Below, in pieces: positions 54,378 to 63,056 of a stretch of DNA of 64,000 nucleotides. The stretch comes from Clostridiaceae bacterium (lineage in GTDB: Bacteria > Bacillota > Clostridia > Saccharofermentanales > DTU023): positions 20,119 to 84,118 of the forward strand of contig DUOO01000056.1 in assembly GCA_012838795.1 (NCBI GenBank), in the 5' to 3' direction. Position 1 is the first letter of the stretch. Each line of letters begins with the position of its first letter. Position numbers and translations under genes: made by a program. The notes under the pieces were generated by a model that was not told the origin of the DNA, searched no databases, and was given only the letters and a program-made list of their open reading frames with translations.

Positions 54378-55085
54378 TTATGGTAGTAATCTTTTGGCAC
54401 TATGTCGTTGATAAACATTATACGGTCTGAATCCTTCTGCATAATCAACTCCGCACTGATATCCTCTATACCTGGAACATGTACGAACCATATCCAAGAA
54501 ATCTATTTCATCATGTTCCAACATCCATTTAATTTGTGATTCATGCATTGATAATGCTTTCAATTTTAATTCAATTTGATCACCGATATCTACATAGTGT
54601 GTCGGATTAAAATTTACTCCCGCCAGAGTATCCATGAAAAATGTCGGAATGAAGCTGTTAAAAGCCGGATAATTAACAGATCTGTGAGGGAGACCTGAAA
54701 GAAAAGTAGCGTTAGTAGCTAACTTGCTTGTTTCCACATGATCCTGCATATAATCTTCATCATTATGCGTAATTATTACATCCGGTTTACAATATCTGAT
54801 AACATCTGCTAATTCATCAAGCACAGCCTGATCGTGTGAATTTACCTGCATATCACTTACACCGATGCTGAAAACTTCTTTTGCACCTATGATATTACCG
54901 GCATTAATCGCCTCTTTTTCACGAATTTCGGCCAGAGGTTCAGGCAGAATTTCTACATGCCCCTGATCACCGTTAGCTACATGGCATACGTAAACATCTG
55001 CACCCTTCTCTACATATTTGCGTAATGTGCCGAAACAACAAATTTCCAAATCATCCGGATGACATCCAATTGCTAAAACTTTCAT
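54378..55085 (-). CDS. PIG-L/LmbE-family deacetylase
   Basis: Zinc-dependent N-deacetylase of GlcNAc-type compounds. The zinc motif is AIGCHPDD (His9, Asp11, Asp12, the family PHPDD with Cys for Pro) and the third ligand His116 in MQDHVETS, with catalytic context ITHNDEDYMQDH. Length 235 is typical. AAAAGGTGAG precedes the ATG. It lies between the permease and an oxidoreductase gene. Relatives deacetylate GlcNAc-inositol, bacillithiol precursors or chito-oligosaccharides. Here a catabolic deacetylation of the imported compound is likely (inference). Confidence 0.88.
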   Translation of the reverse strand: MKVLAIGCHPDDLEICCFGTLRKYVEKGADVYVCHVANGDQGHVEILPEPLAEIREKEAINAGNIIGAKEVFSIGVSDMQVNSHDQAVLDELADVIRYCKPDVIITHNDEDYMQDHVETSKLATNATFLSGLPHRSVNYPAFNSFIPTFFMDTLAGVNFNPTHYVDIGDQIELKLKALSMHESQIKWMLEHDEIDFLDMVRTCSRYRGYQCGVDYAEGFRPYNVYQRHSAKRLLP

Positions 55086-55141
55086 ATTCTCACCTTTTAC
55101 ACTATTTATTAATGATCCTGTTCCTCAAATCTTAATCCGAA

Positions 55142-56158
55142 TCATTTGACAACTAATCCGCCTGCACTCTCCAATTCACGTTTCACTAAACGCACGGATT
55201 CTATGGCTTCTTCCAGTGTAGCAACAGACAGATCATTCTTGCCCTGTAAACCTTCTACAAAATATTTTAACTCGTTATAATATCCTCCGAGTGAAGATAC
55301 ATTACCTCCGAGATCCTCTTTAGATTCAAATTCAGGTTCTAAATTCGGCTCGAACGGTTCACCTTCATTAGGATAAACCGTTAGTTTTCCGGCATTATCC
55401 AAAGTTACCGTTGCTTTTTCCAATTTAACCCGATAGGTTGCGGAAAACGGGAATGTTTGCGGGAAATCCCAGCCTCCTTCAAGAGCTACAGCGACATTAT
55501 TTCCATAGCTGAAGATGGAGAAGATTTGCTCGATCATTCCGTCTTCATTACGATAGGCAATTGATTTAACTTCATCCGGATCACCCAAAATATATCTGAC
55601 AAAGTCAGTATCATGAATATGCATATCTACAGCTGAGCCACCCGACAACTCAGGTTTATGAATCCAGCCTTCTTTTGCCCAGGTAGGTCTTGCAGATACT
55701 CTTTGAAAAACTCCGGACAGAACTTTGCCATACGTTCCTTGATCTACTGTTTCTTTAAGCCAAACATATTCCGTCCACAAACGAATAACCTGACCGACCA
55801 TCAGTTTTGCGCCTGTTTCATTTTTAGTTTTGAGCATCAATTCCATATCCGACTCAGTTAAACATACCGGTTTTTCGCAAAAAACATCATATCCTTTTTT
55901 CATGGCAGCAACTGCATATTTAGCATGCAAATGTGTCGGCAAGCATATGTCTATTACATTCACATCGGCATTTTCTATTAAATCTTCACTTGAACCGTAA
56001 ACAACAATATCCTGATACTTATCTGCCAATTCTTGGGCAGCATCCTCATATACATCTGCTACAGCGGTAACTTTTACACCTAGATCATTTAGAGCCTCAT
56101 AGCATGCAGCATGCATGCCACCCATATAACCCGCACCTAATAATCCAACTTTTATCAT
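55142..56158 (-). CDS. Gfo/Idh/MocA-family oxidoreductase, inositol 2-dehydrogenase-like
   Basis: Rossmann motif KVGLLGAGYMGGMHAACY (residues 3-20), EKP at 95-97, and a catalytic helix with VDMHIHDTDFVRYILG containing the Asp/His pair of inositol 2-dehydrogenase-type members. Length 338. GGGAG precedes the ATG. It sits between the TIM-barrel epimerase-like gene and the PIG-L deacetylase gene. This trio resembles cyclitol or modified-sugar catabolic operons in which a 3-keto or 2-keto intermediate is formed (inference). Confidence 0.9.
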   Translation of the reverse strand: MIKVGLLGAGYMGGMHAACYEALNDLGVKVTAVADVYEDAAQELADKYQDIVVYGSSEDLIENADVNVIDICLPTHLHAKYAVAAMKKGYDVFCEKPVCLTESDMELMLKTKNETGAKLMVGQVIRLWTEYVWLKETVDQGTYGKVLSGVFQRVSARPTWAKEGWIHKPELSGGSAVDMHIHDTDFVRYILGDPDEVKSIAYRNEDGMIEQIFSIFSYGNNVAVALEGGWDFPQTFPFSATYRVKLEKATVTLDNAGKLTVYPNEGEPFEPNLEPEFESKEDLGGNVSSLGGYYNELKYFVEGLQGKNDLSVATLEEAIESVRLVKRELESAGGLVVK

Positions 56159-56236
56159 ATTAATTCTCCCTATACAAAATTATTTTTAATTCCATTAATT
56201 CAAAATTTTTCAGTATTTTTTAATACAATAAAAATA

Positions 56237-57076
56237 CTAGAAATCCCCGTTAATAATCGCATCCATTGAGGCAGCCGTGTTATAAATAATCTGATCAGGT
56301 GCATGGTTATACGGAGGTATCATTTCCCCGGTTACCCAACCATCATAATTAATATCTTTTAATGCATTCATTACTTCAGGCCAATTTACATCTCCCGAAA
56401 GCAGATCTACAAAGCTGTTCAGGCCACCCGGATCACGACGAAAATCTTTAAAATGAACTTTTTTAATCCGTTCTCCCAGGATGCGAATCCAATGTTCGGG
56501 ATAACCGGAATACACTACATTACCGACATCAAAATATACCCCGACATAAGGACTGTTTATTTCATCAATAAATTGTTTCATCTCGAGAGGCGATAATAAA
56601 AACTTATTCCAAACGTTTTCTATTCCTATATTAATCTCATATTCTTCCGCAACATTCTTCAATTCCTTAAGAGACTCCAATGCTCTTTCCCAACACACGT
56701 CATAAGCAACCACCGGACGCTCAGGAACAAATTCAACCGAAACACTGCCGGGAACCAGTAAAATTGTATCCGCGCCAAGAATTTTCGCCATTTTTATTTG
56801 TGTCACTGCAGTATCGCAGGCATTTTTTCTTTCTTCCGCATCGTCAGAAGTGAATGAATATTTCCAATACAAGCTGCTTGCAAAGCTTGGTAATGATAAT
56901 TCTAATTTTTCAGCTTCCTCACGAATTCTTTTTAAATCATCCGGATCCGTTTCCGGTGAAATTCCTGATTCATCAAGAGTCAGTTCTATTCCGTCAAAAC
57001 CGGCTGCTTTTGACAGTTTCATTGCTTCAAGAGGGCTTTTGTTTACGAAAGACCAGTAACTGATTGATTTTTTCAT
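56237..57076 (-). CDS. TIM-barrel sugar-phosphate isomerase/epimerase family protein (IolE/IolH-like)
   Basis: Xylose-isomerase-like AP2Ec barrel of 279 residues, from the ATG behind GAAAGGAAA. Landmarks are AGFDGIELTLDE, the metal Glu in INIGIENVWNKF, VYFDVGNVVYSGYPEHW (Asp), KKVHFKDFRRDPGG (His) and WVTGEMIPPYNH (Glu), together the Glu-Asp-His-Glu metal set of 2-keto-sugar epimerases and inosose dehydratases. It is adjacent to the inositol-dehydrogenase-like gene, so an isomerase or dehydratase step on its product is likely. Confidence 0.88.
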   Translation of the reverse strand: MKKSISYWSFVNKSPLEAMKLSKAAGFDGIELTLDESGISPETDPDDLKRIREEAEKLELSLPSFASSLYWKYSFTSDDAEERKNACDTAVTQIKMAKILGADTILLVPGSVSVEFVPERPVVAYDVCWERALESLKELKNVAEEYEINIGIENVWNKFLLSPLEMKQFIDEINSPYVGVYFDVGNVVYSGYPEHWIRILGERIKKVHFKDFRRDPGGLNSFVDLLSGDVNWPEVMNALKDINYDGWVTGEMIPPYNHAPDQIIYNTAASMDAIINGDF

Positions 57077-57145
57077 GATTTTTCCTTTCAATTCATTAAT
57101 TATCATTCTGTGTTTAATAACTTTTTTAGATCCGGAGATTCAAAA

Positions 57146-57619
57146 TTAACTCCTATATTTTTCCCAATATCTTTCAATGCCGCTAATTAAAGCATAATGA
57201 TCACGTAAGTGAGGTAAACCTGATACAGCAATTGAGCCGATAAGACATCCGTCAATTAAGCGAATCGGGAAAGCCCCGCCGCAATCAGCATAATCCGTTT
57301 TCGGTAAAAGCCAGTCATTTTCAATATCTTCTGATGCATTTTGCAATTCATAAAAAACTCGCAATGTGCTTTTATTAACTGTATTTACAGTATTTCTTTT
57401 TCTTTCCAACCACATTTCATGAAAACGCCCGGTACCTTCCGGAAAATAGCGAAATACTACTATTCGGTTTATTTCAATTTCTACAGCTAAAGGTCCTTCC
57501 ATTTCAGAACAAGCAGCAACCAATTCCAAGCCTAAATCCCATGCGTCTTTTTGTGAAAAGGACTTAAATTTATATTTGCTTTCTTCTTCAATACATTTTT
57601 TTAATTCTTGTTCATACAT
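57146..57619 (-). CDS. HbpS/GlcG-like (UPF0303, heme-degrading-domain) protein
   Basis: Small cytoplasmic protein of 157 residues resembling UPF0303/HbpS-like proteins: DAWDLGLELVAACSEMEGPLA, EIEINRIVVFRYFPEGTGR, MWLERKRNTVN and GAFPIRLIDGCLIGSIAVSG. These proteins occur in many sugar and organic-acid operons; their role is not settled despite the heme label. AGGTGAAC precedes the ATG. It lies between the ROK regulator and the TIM-barrel gene. Confidence 0.8.
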   Translation of the reverse strand: MYEQELKKCIEEESKYKFKSFSQKDAWDLGLELVAACSEMEGPLAVEIEINRIVVFRYFPEGTGRFHEMWLERKRNTVNTVNKSTLRVFYELQNASEDIENDWLLPKTDYADCGGAFPIRLIDGCLIGSIAVSGLPHLRDHYALISGIERYWEKYRS

Positions 57620-57665
57620 TATTGTTCACCTGTACATTAAAAATATTGATCAATATTTTTAACAT

Positions 57666-58874
57666 TTACCCGCTCACTGATTTTAAAAACTCTTCGATTC
57701 CTATAGAAGCCGCCCCTATCAAACCGCTATATTTGTCAATTGAAGAATAACGTATCCGGGGAGTAAAAAAACAATTTCTGTTAATATATTTCTGCAAGTC
57801 TTCTAAAAAAACATTCCCCAAGTCAACAATTTCACCGCCAAGAATAATTAAAGAAAGATTCATTACAGCAGTAAAATTAATAATCAAATTACCGAGACGA
57901 ATAATAAACTCCGTCAATGCTTTATTCGCTATATTATCTAACAAATAATACTCACCTAATATTTTTGCATTAAGCTTTTGCTCCGTGCTCTCACAATAAT
58001 ACAATAAGGGACTGTCGCCGTTGTTAATAATTTTATTCCAGACATCTCCATATAAATTGTTCAGTGTTATCCGGCTTTCAATTCTATTTTCAGGTAATGA
58101 GGCATTCGCATCAAAGGATACTATCGAAAATCCAATCTCACCGGCAGCTCCGTTACTTCCTTCATAAAGTTTATTATTTAAGATAATTCCTGCTTTTACA
58201 CCGATATCAAATCTGAAAAAGGCAAAATTGCTTTCTCCTTGTGCCGCTCCTTTTTTATGCTCTCCTATAGTTGAAAGATTAATGTCGTTTTTTACGATTA
58301 CAGAACATGGGAATTTTTCTTCCAAAAATAATTTAATCGGTTGACTTTCCCAGACAGCATTTCCGGCAGCATATGATATGCGACCTGTATTATCATCTAC
58401 TACACCGATATTTCCTACAACAATTGCAGCCAGTTCATTAACATTAATATTATTGTCAGTCAGAATTTCCGTTATTTTATGCGATAGGTAATGCGAGAAT
58501 GAACCGTAATCTTCTTCAGGAGCAACATTCTCATTTGTTATATAAATAAAATCGCCCAACAAATTGGAAATGCCCAAATATATTGAAGTTTGGCCCAAGT
58601 CTACAGCTACAATATATTTATAATTTTCATTTATGCTGTAAATTACCGGTTTGCGCCCACGTTTTGTAGGCACAAAACCATTTTCTTTTACCAAACCATG
58701 ACTCATTAAAGAATCAATAATCGTGATAATAGTCGTAACACTTAAATCCAGCTTCTTGGACAGGTCTTTTATTGTAATATGACCATTTTCAGAAACAAGC
58801 TTTAATACTTTTTTTTGATTTTGAATCTCAAATAATTCTTGATTTTGTTTTGAACTGATAATTGTATTTTTCAA
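57666..58874 (-). CDS. ROK-family transcriptional regulator
   Basis: Repressor with an N-terminal winged helix (VLKLVSENGHITIKDLSKKL, TTIITIIDSLMSHGLVKENG) and a ROK sugar-kinase-like domain (IVAVDLGQTSIYLGISNLLG, SVIVKNDINLSTIGEHKKGA, SNGAAGEIGFSIV, LIILGGEIVDLG). The zinc motif CxCGxxGC usual after GExGH is absent. The start is a TTG after AAGGTG. Length 402. XylR/NagC-like proteins of this kind bind AT-rich inverted repeats; the repeated 28-bp element upstream of the next gene is a candidate site. Confidence 0.9.
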   Translation of the reverse strand: MKNTIISSKQNQELFEIQNQKKVLKLVSENGHITIKDLSKKLDLSVTTIITIIDSLMSHGLVKENGFVPTKRGRKPVIYSINENYKYIVAVDLGQTSIYLGISNLLGDFIYITNENVAPEEDYGSFSHYLSHKITEILTDNNINVNELAAIVVGNIGVVDDNTGRISYAAGNAVWESQPIKLFLEEKFPCSVIVKNDINLSTIGEHKKGAAQGESNFAFFRFDIGVKAGIILNNKLYEGSNGAAGEIGFSIVSFDANASLPENRIESRITLNNLYGDVWNKIINNGDSPLLYYCESTEQKLNAKILGEYYLLDNIANKALTEFIIRLGNLIINFTAVMNLSLIILGGEIVDLGNVFLEDLQKYINRNCFFTPRIRYSSIDKYSGLIGAASIGIEEFLKSVSG

Positions 58875-58892
58875 AAAATCACCTTGGCAAAA

Positions 58893-59897
58893 TTATTTAG
58901 AATAACCTTCAAATTTGATGTTATAAACGATGCTTTCTCCCGGTTCCAAAACAGGTGCTTTACATTCAGGTTCTCCTAATTTCGGTCCTCCGGAGACACA
59001 GTTAAAGGGTTCAAGTCCCATTACGTATTCTCCGCTTCCCAGCATTTTCCATTGAGTAAAAAACGGCAGTTGTTGTTTAGGATAAGATACTTTCATACCT
59101 ATATTGAGATTTGGATTATAAATTTCATAAACCGCATCACCGTTTGCATCAGGTTTAATATCATGATAATAGCATCGTTCTTCATATTGATCTGTCGGAG
59201 ATTCTACCTGATTCCATGTTTCAATATATTTCTCAGCCTCATCTGTGACCCCTTTAACGCTTTCACTGTCTAAATTTATTTCCGTACCTTTTTCCAAAAG
59301 CGGATATCCGAAATTAATATGAAGACCATAGGCAAATTGTCTGGGAGAATAACTTTCATTTGTGATCGTATCTTTCATCAATATTTCATCTTTTCCATAT
59401 ACGAATGTAAACTCTCTTTCAAGTACTAAATTCTCAAAAAACAATTTCGCTTCACGCATTCTGGCTTTTACGGTTAACGTCGGCAGATCTTCTGTCCAGC
59501 CTCTTTCATAGAAATAATATTCAGCGGGAATATTGCCAATTCTTCCGTGCAGACCTTTTTCCTCACCCAAGACCGTTCCGGGAACACCTACATTCTGCAA
59601 ACCGCATGTTGTTAACATACCTACAAAAAATTTGCGCAAAAACTGATTCGTATCTGCTTCATAATAACCGGGAGCAGTTATACCTACCGGGTACAAGTAA
59701 TTTAAATTGATTCCTTTATAGCGAACTTGATATATATCCAGACAACGATCCGGAACCAGCGTAACCTGTAAATTGGATCCGTTAGAAACATTTACAACTT
59801 TTACTCCTTCACTAAAGCCTCCGAGAAGTTTAGATTCTTGATATGTAATAAGTTGATTAAGATCACCAATATGTTTATTCATATTTTTCTTATCCAT
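58893..59897 (-). CDS. DUF4432/aldose-epimerase-like protein
   Basis: Protein of 334 residues of the DUF4432 group, a galactose-mutarotase-like beta-sandwich. Recognisable parts are VTLVPDRCLDIYQVRYKGIN, TTCGLQNVGVPGT, LHGRIGNIPAEYYF, YGLHINFGYPLLEKG and the C-terminal GLEPFNCVSGG. The pattern of His, Asp and Glu residues is consistent with sugar binding, but the reaction is unknown. AAAAGGAGG lies before the ATG. It is the first gene of cluster F, with the ROK regulator gene 18 bases downstream. Confidence 0.8.
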   Translation of the reverse strand: MDKKNMNKHIGDLNQLITYQESKLLGGFSEGVKVVNVSNGSNLQVTLVPDRCLDIYQVRYKGINLNYLYPVGITAPGYYEADTNQFLRKFFVGMLTTCGLQNVGVPGTVLGEEKGLHGRIGNIPAEYYFYERGWTEDLPTLTVKARMREAKLFFENLVLEREFTFVYGKDEILMKDTITNESYSPRQFAYGLHINFGYPLLEKGTEINLDSESVKGVTDEAEKYIETWNQVESPTDQYEERCYYHDIKPDANGDAVYEIYNPNLNIGMKVSYPKQQLPFFTQWKMLGSGEYVMGLEPFNCVSGGPKLGEPECKAPVLEPGESIVYNIKFEGYSK

Positions 59898-60401
59898 AAT
59901 TTCCTCCTTTTAACAATCTTTTTAATAACTTAGACCTTTTTAATAACTTAGACTAAAGACAAATATCTTCACAATATTCATTGCTAACTGTTCTCCGGCT
60001 TCAACGGACTGACTAAATCGTTAAATAAATTCACAAATTAACTTTTCACGACTAATTTTAAAATTATTTTATGAATTAATCTTAGTTTAATATTACAGTT
60101 ATGTAAATAATTGAGGAAAAAATCAAGATTTTTTGTGCTTTTAGACAAGAAACAGTCAAATAATTAAGTGAATTATCCCATCTCCAAAAACATTAATACA
60201 ATTATTTTAATAATTTTTTAAAAACACAAAAACATTTGGAAGTTCATTTGTTTGTCTATGATTTTTATCATGCTGACACTAAATCATACAACTTATTAAT
60301 TAAATTGATTTTAAAATTAGTTTATGAATTAATATTAATTATCTGTTTCTTCCAACTATATTTGTTTGTTAAATTTGTTCACAAAGAAGTTTTATACCGT
60401 A
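59898..60401. promoter_or_regulatory. Long intergenic region with repeats, upstream of cluster F
   Basis: No gene in 504 very AT-rich bases. It holds a perfect tandem duplication of an 18-mer ctttttaataacttagac (59918-59935 and 59936-59953), and a 28-bp element tRattttaaaattaKtttatgaattaat present twice (60053-60080 and 60306-60333, 253 bp apart, three or fewer differences). AAAAAATC-AA-GATTTTTT (60117-60134) is a small palindrome. The second 28-bp copy contains TTAGTTTATGAATTAA, reminiscent of XylR/ROK operators. No clear -35/-10 pair was found. Confidence 0.5.
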
Positions 60402-61439
60402 CTAATCTCTAACCGAAAATTTGAATTTAGTAGTGAATTCCTGGGGTTTATCTTTTGTAACAATTGGTTGTAAAAATTCCGGATGATTCGGAGCATCAGG
60501 GAAAAATTGAGTTTCAAGGCAGAATCCGCTTCTGGGTTTATAATTTTGACCGGTTTTGCCAATCAAATTTTCTGAAAGAGAATTGCCTGCATATAGTTGA
60601 ACACCGGGGCTATTTGTTGTCATTTCAAGTTGGATTCCCGTTTCAGGCGAATAAGCAACTGCATCAACAAGTGATTTTTCTTTTAAAACATAATTATGAT
60701 CATAACCTTCACATAGTTTCAATTGTTCATAATCAGCTTCAATATCCTCACCCATAGTTTTGTATTCTCTGAAATCTAAAGGTGTATCCTCAACTGATAA
60801 GAATTTTCCGGTCGGAATTATCTCTGAATTTACTTCAGTAAACTTCTCTGAATTAATTTTAAGATAATGATTGAGAATTGTCGGTGAACCGTCTCCGTTA
60901 AGATTAAAATAGGTGTGATTAGTCAAGTTAGCCAAACTAAGATCCGGAGTAGTCACTTTGTAATTAATTACTAATTCATTCTCATCGGTCAAATCATAAC
61001 TCACATAACAAGTCACTTCTCCCGGATAACCCCCCTCGCCATTCGGACTGTTCAGTTTGAAAGAAAGCCTTTCCTGATCATCAACACATTCCCAAACTTT
61101 ATACGTAAAACCGTCTGAAGCGCCATGCAAATGATATCCGCCGGCTCCGACCTCTAATTGAATCTCTTCGCCTTGCCACATAAATTTGCCGGAATCAATC
61201 CGGTTTGCAGAGCGACCGACTACTGCACCCAAATATTCCGGATTGGTAAAATATTCTTTCGGATCCTGATAGCCTAAAACAACATCAGTCAGTTTGCCGT
61301 TGCGATCCGGAACGTGAAGCGACCAGATTACACAACCTAAATCCAAGACTTCCATCGTCATGCCTGAATTATTTGACAAAGTATATTTGCTGATTTGTCT
61401 TCCGCCGTATTCGAATAATTTTTGGTTTGTTATCTGCAT
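60402..61439 (-). CDS. galM: Aldose 1-epimerase (galactose mutarotase)
   Basis: Interconverts alpha and beta anomers of aldoses. Active-site landmarks are VVGRSANRI, YHLHGASDGF (His near residue 104), LTNHTYFNLNGDG (catalytic His near 178), YDHNYVL, GVQLYAGN and CLETQFFPDAPNH with the catalytic Glu. Length 345 is standard. AAGGAG lies before the ATG. A terminator upstream separates it from the transducer-family gene, so it is probably transcribed alone. Confidence 0.94.
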   Translation of the reverse strand: MQITNQKLFEYGGRQISKYTLSNNSGMTMEVLDLGCVIWSLHVPDRNGKLTDVVLGYQDPKEYFTNPEYLGAVVGRSANRIDSGKFMWQGEEIQLEVGAGGYHLHGASDGFTYKVWECVDDQERLSFKLNSPNGEGGYPGEVTCYVSYDLTDENELVINYKVTTPDLSLANLTNHTYFNLNGDGSPTILNHYLKINSEKFTEVNSEIIPTGKFLSVEDTPLDFREYKTMGEDIEADYEQLKLCEGYDHNYVLKEKSLVDAVAYSPETGIQLEMTTNSPGVQLYAGNSLSENLIGKTGQNYKPRSGFCLETQFFPDAPNHPEFLQPIVTKDKPQEFTTKFKFSVRD

Positions 61440-61536
61440 TTGTTAGTCTCCTTGTCTTATTTTGGCTTCTTGTTTTTATTGGATTTTATTAAAACAACTT
61501 TTGCCTACTATTCCCATGATTTATTTTAAATATAAA

Positions 61537-61580
61537 AAAAGATTCCTTCAAGAAGTAATATACATCTGAAGGAATCTTTT
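61537..61580 (-). terminator. Rho-independent terminator
   Basis: A 14-bp perfect stem AAAAGATTCCTTCA/TGAAGGAATCTTTT with a 16-base loop, followed on the minus strand by TTTTATATTT. It lies 20 bases after the transducer-family gene stop. Confidence 0.85.
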
Positions 61581-61599
61581 AAATTGATTATCAACAGCC

Positions 61600-61998
61600 C
61601 TATTCCGCATATCCCGGAGTTGTGTAGAATGCAAGGTTTGTCTGTCTGTTATCTAATCTTCCGTATTGAGCTACAATCGGCTGATCTGAATGTAAAGAAA
61701 TTGCATACTGAGTTTCAAGCGGTATGTTGTGTCCACCCATGTCCTCAGGTTCATTGGTTCTTAAGCATCTTACCGATTGAGCTTCAACCGTTGCTTCAAA
61801 CGTTATCGGTTTTTCCGGATAAACAAAATAACATTTGAGCGTAATTGTGGCTACTTTGTCATTAGGATTCAAAACAATGATTGATTCATGTCCCTTCATC
61901 TCGCCTTCACCGGGCGGAGGTAATTCCGCATCAGGGAAAAACCAATTGGTTAAACCATATTGCTTATTTTTCTTTTTGTCGTTTTTTTCTTTTGCCAT
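61600..61998 (-). CDS. Sensory rhodopsin transducer (ASRT)-family protein
   Basis: Small soluble protein (132 residues) of the Anabaena sensory rhodopsin transducer family. Landmarks are TNWFFPDAELPPPGEGEMKG, HESIIVLNPNDKVATITLKC, the TFEATVEAQSVRCLRTNE strand and PIVAQYGRLDNRQTNLAF. A Lys-rich N-terminus precedes the domain. No rhodopsin gene is nearby. Non-photosensory members have been proposed to bind small molecules such as sugars, which suits its position between galM and a polysaccharide deacetylase gene; a deacetylase-linked function is inference. GAGAGAAAA precedes the ATG. Confidence 0.85.
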   Translation of the reverse strand: MAKEKNDKKKNKQYGLTNWFFPDAELPPPGEGEMKGHESIIVLNPNDKVATITLKCYFVYPEKPITFEATVEAQSVRCLRTNEPEDMGGHNIPLETQYAISLHSDQPIVAQYGRLDNRQTNLAFYTTPGYAE

Positions 61999-62092
61999 AA
62001 TTTTCTCTCAATCTATTTGTTGTTACGTTTCAACTCTAAATTAATTAACAATATCTATGCTTGATTAATCTAAACCGGCTGATTTAAGTAAT

Positions 62093-63001
62093 TTAGTCTT
62101 GATTCTTATTCTTATACATTTCAGCAATTTCACGCGCTGTCATAAACTTTGCTCCTCGCGCCAAAAGTTCATCCGTTACTTTTTCCCATTCAATCAAAGC
62201 TTGTTCACCGCAATTTTTCGTAATGAACTCATAAGGAATAACTGTTGTTTCTCCAAAACTATATTCTGACTCCATCGGATGGAATTCCCAAGGATGAATA
62301 TAGAAACACAGAAATTTCGGATAGTTATTGTCTTCACAGAAGTTCAAATAACTGTCGATTTTCTCTACTAAGGCTTCTGCTCCTTCAGTTCTGAATAATG
62401 GCCACTGATCACGATCGCGTTCAAGGCCGGGATCATTGCTTTCCATTGTCATGTCAGCAAAGTTAGGGATTTCCAACACTGTCGAATCGCCTTTTTTGGT
62501 CCAATCTTCTCTTGAAGGATAATATGGTTCAAATTGTTCTCTGTAAAAATACATAGGATACGATGCATCGCTTGTATAGCCCAAATTTTCCAAAGCCTTA
62601 ATAACATGTGTTGAGCCCATCAGTCTCGGACTGCGGAAAGATACCGGACGTTCTCCGGTTACTTCTTCCAGAAGCTCTGTATTTAATTTTATACGCGGTT
62701 CAACCTCATGCGGCAATAGCGGGTTATCTCCGGGCAACGGAAACAACGGGTCACCTACAGTTTCATGCATCAATGAATGTGCCCCTACTTCATTTCCTGA
62801 ATCATAAATTTTCTTAATCATTTCAGGATTTTTCTTGACACAATCACCTGTTACATAAAAGGTCGCTTTAATACCTTTTCGTGCAAAAAGATCCAGTAAT
62901 TTCGGCGTTCCGTATTTTACACCTTCATAGTAAGGAGTATTACTTCCGACGTCGGTTTCCGTATCGACACCCACCAATACATAAATATTATCATTACTCA
63001 T
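62093..63001 (-). CDS. Polysaccharide deacetylase family (NodB-domain) protein, no signal peptide
   Basis: Carbohydrate esterase 4 fold: catalytic Asp13 in VGVDTETD, metal His75 and His79 in GAHSLMHE, the SFRSPRLMGS loop and FYIHPWEFHP near the C-terminus. There is no secretion signal, so the substrate should be cytoplasmic, unlike peptidoglycan or chitin deacetylases. Length 302. GGAG lies about 15 bases before the ATG. It is next to the ABC ATPase gene and the transducer-family gene, suggesting that an imported amide- or ester-bearing sugar is processed here (inference). Confidence 0.87.
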   Translation of the reverse strand: MSNDNIYVLVGVDTETDVGSNTPYYEGVKYGTPKLLDLFARKGIKATFYVTGDCVKKNPEMIKKIYDSGNEVGAHSLMHETVGDPLFPLPGDNPLLPHEVEPRIKLNTELLEEVTGERPVSFRSPRLMGSTHVIKALENLGYTSDASYPMYFYREQFEPYYPSREDWTKKGDSTVLEIPNFADMTMESNDPGLERDRDQWPLFRTEGAEALVEKIDSYLNFCEDNNYPKFLCFYIHPWEFHPMESEYSFGETTVIPYEFITKNCGEQALIEWEKVTDELLARGAKFMTAREIAEMYKNKNQD

Positions 63002-63056
63002 TTTGTTTTTAATTTACTCCTATATTTCTTTTATTCTTTGAAAATTATCCCTAAAT

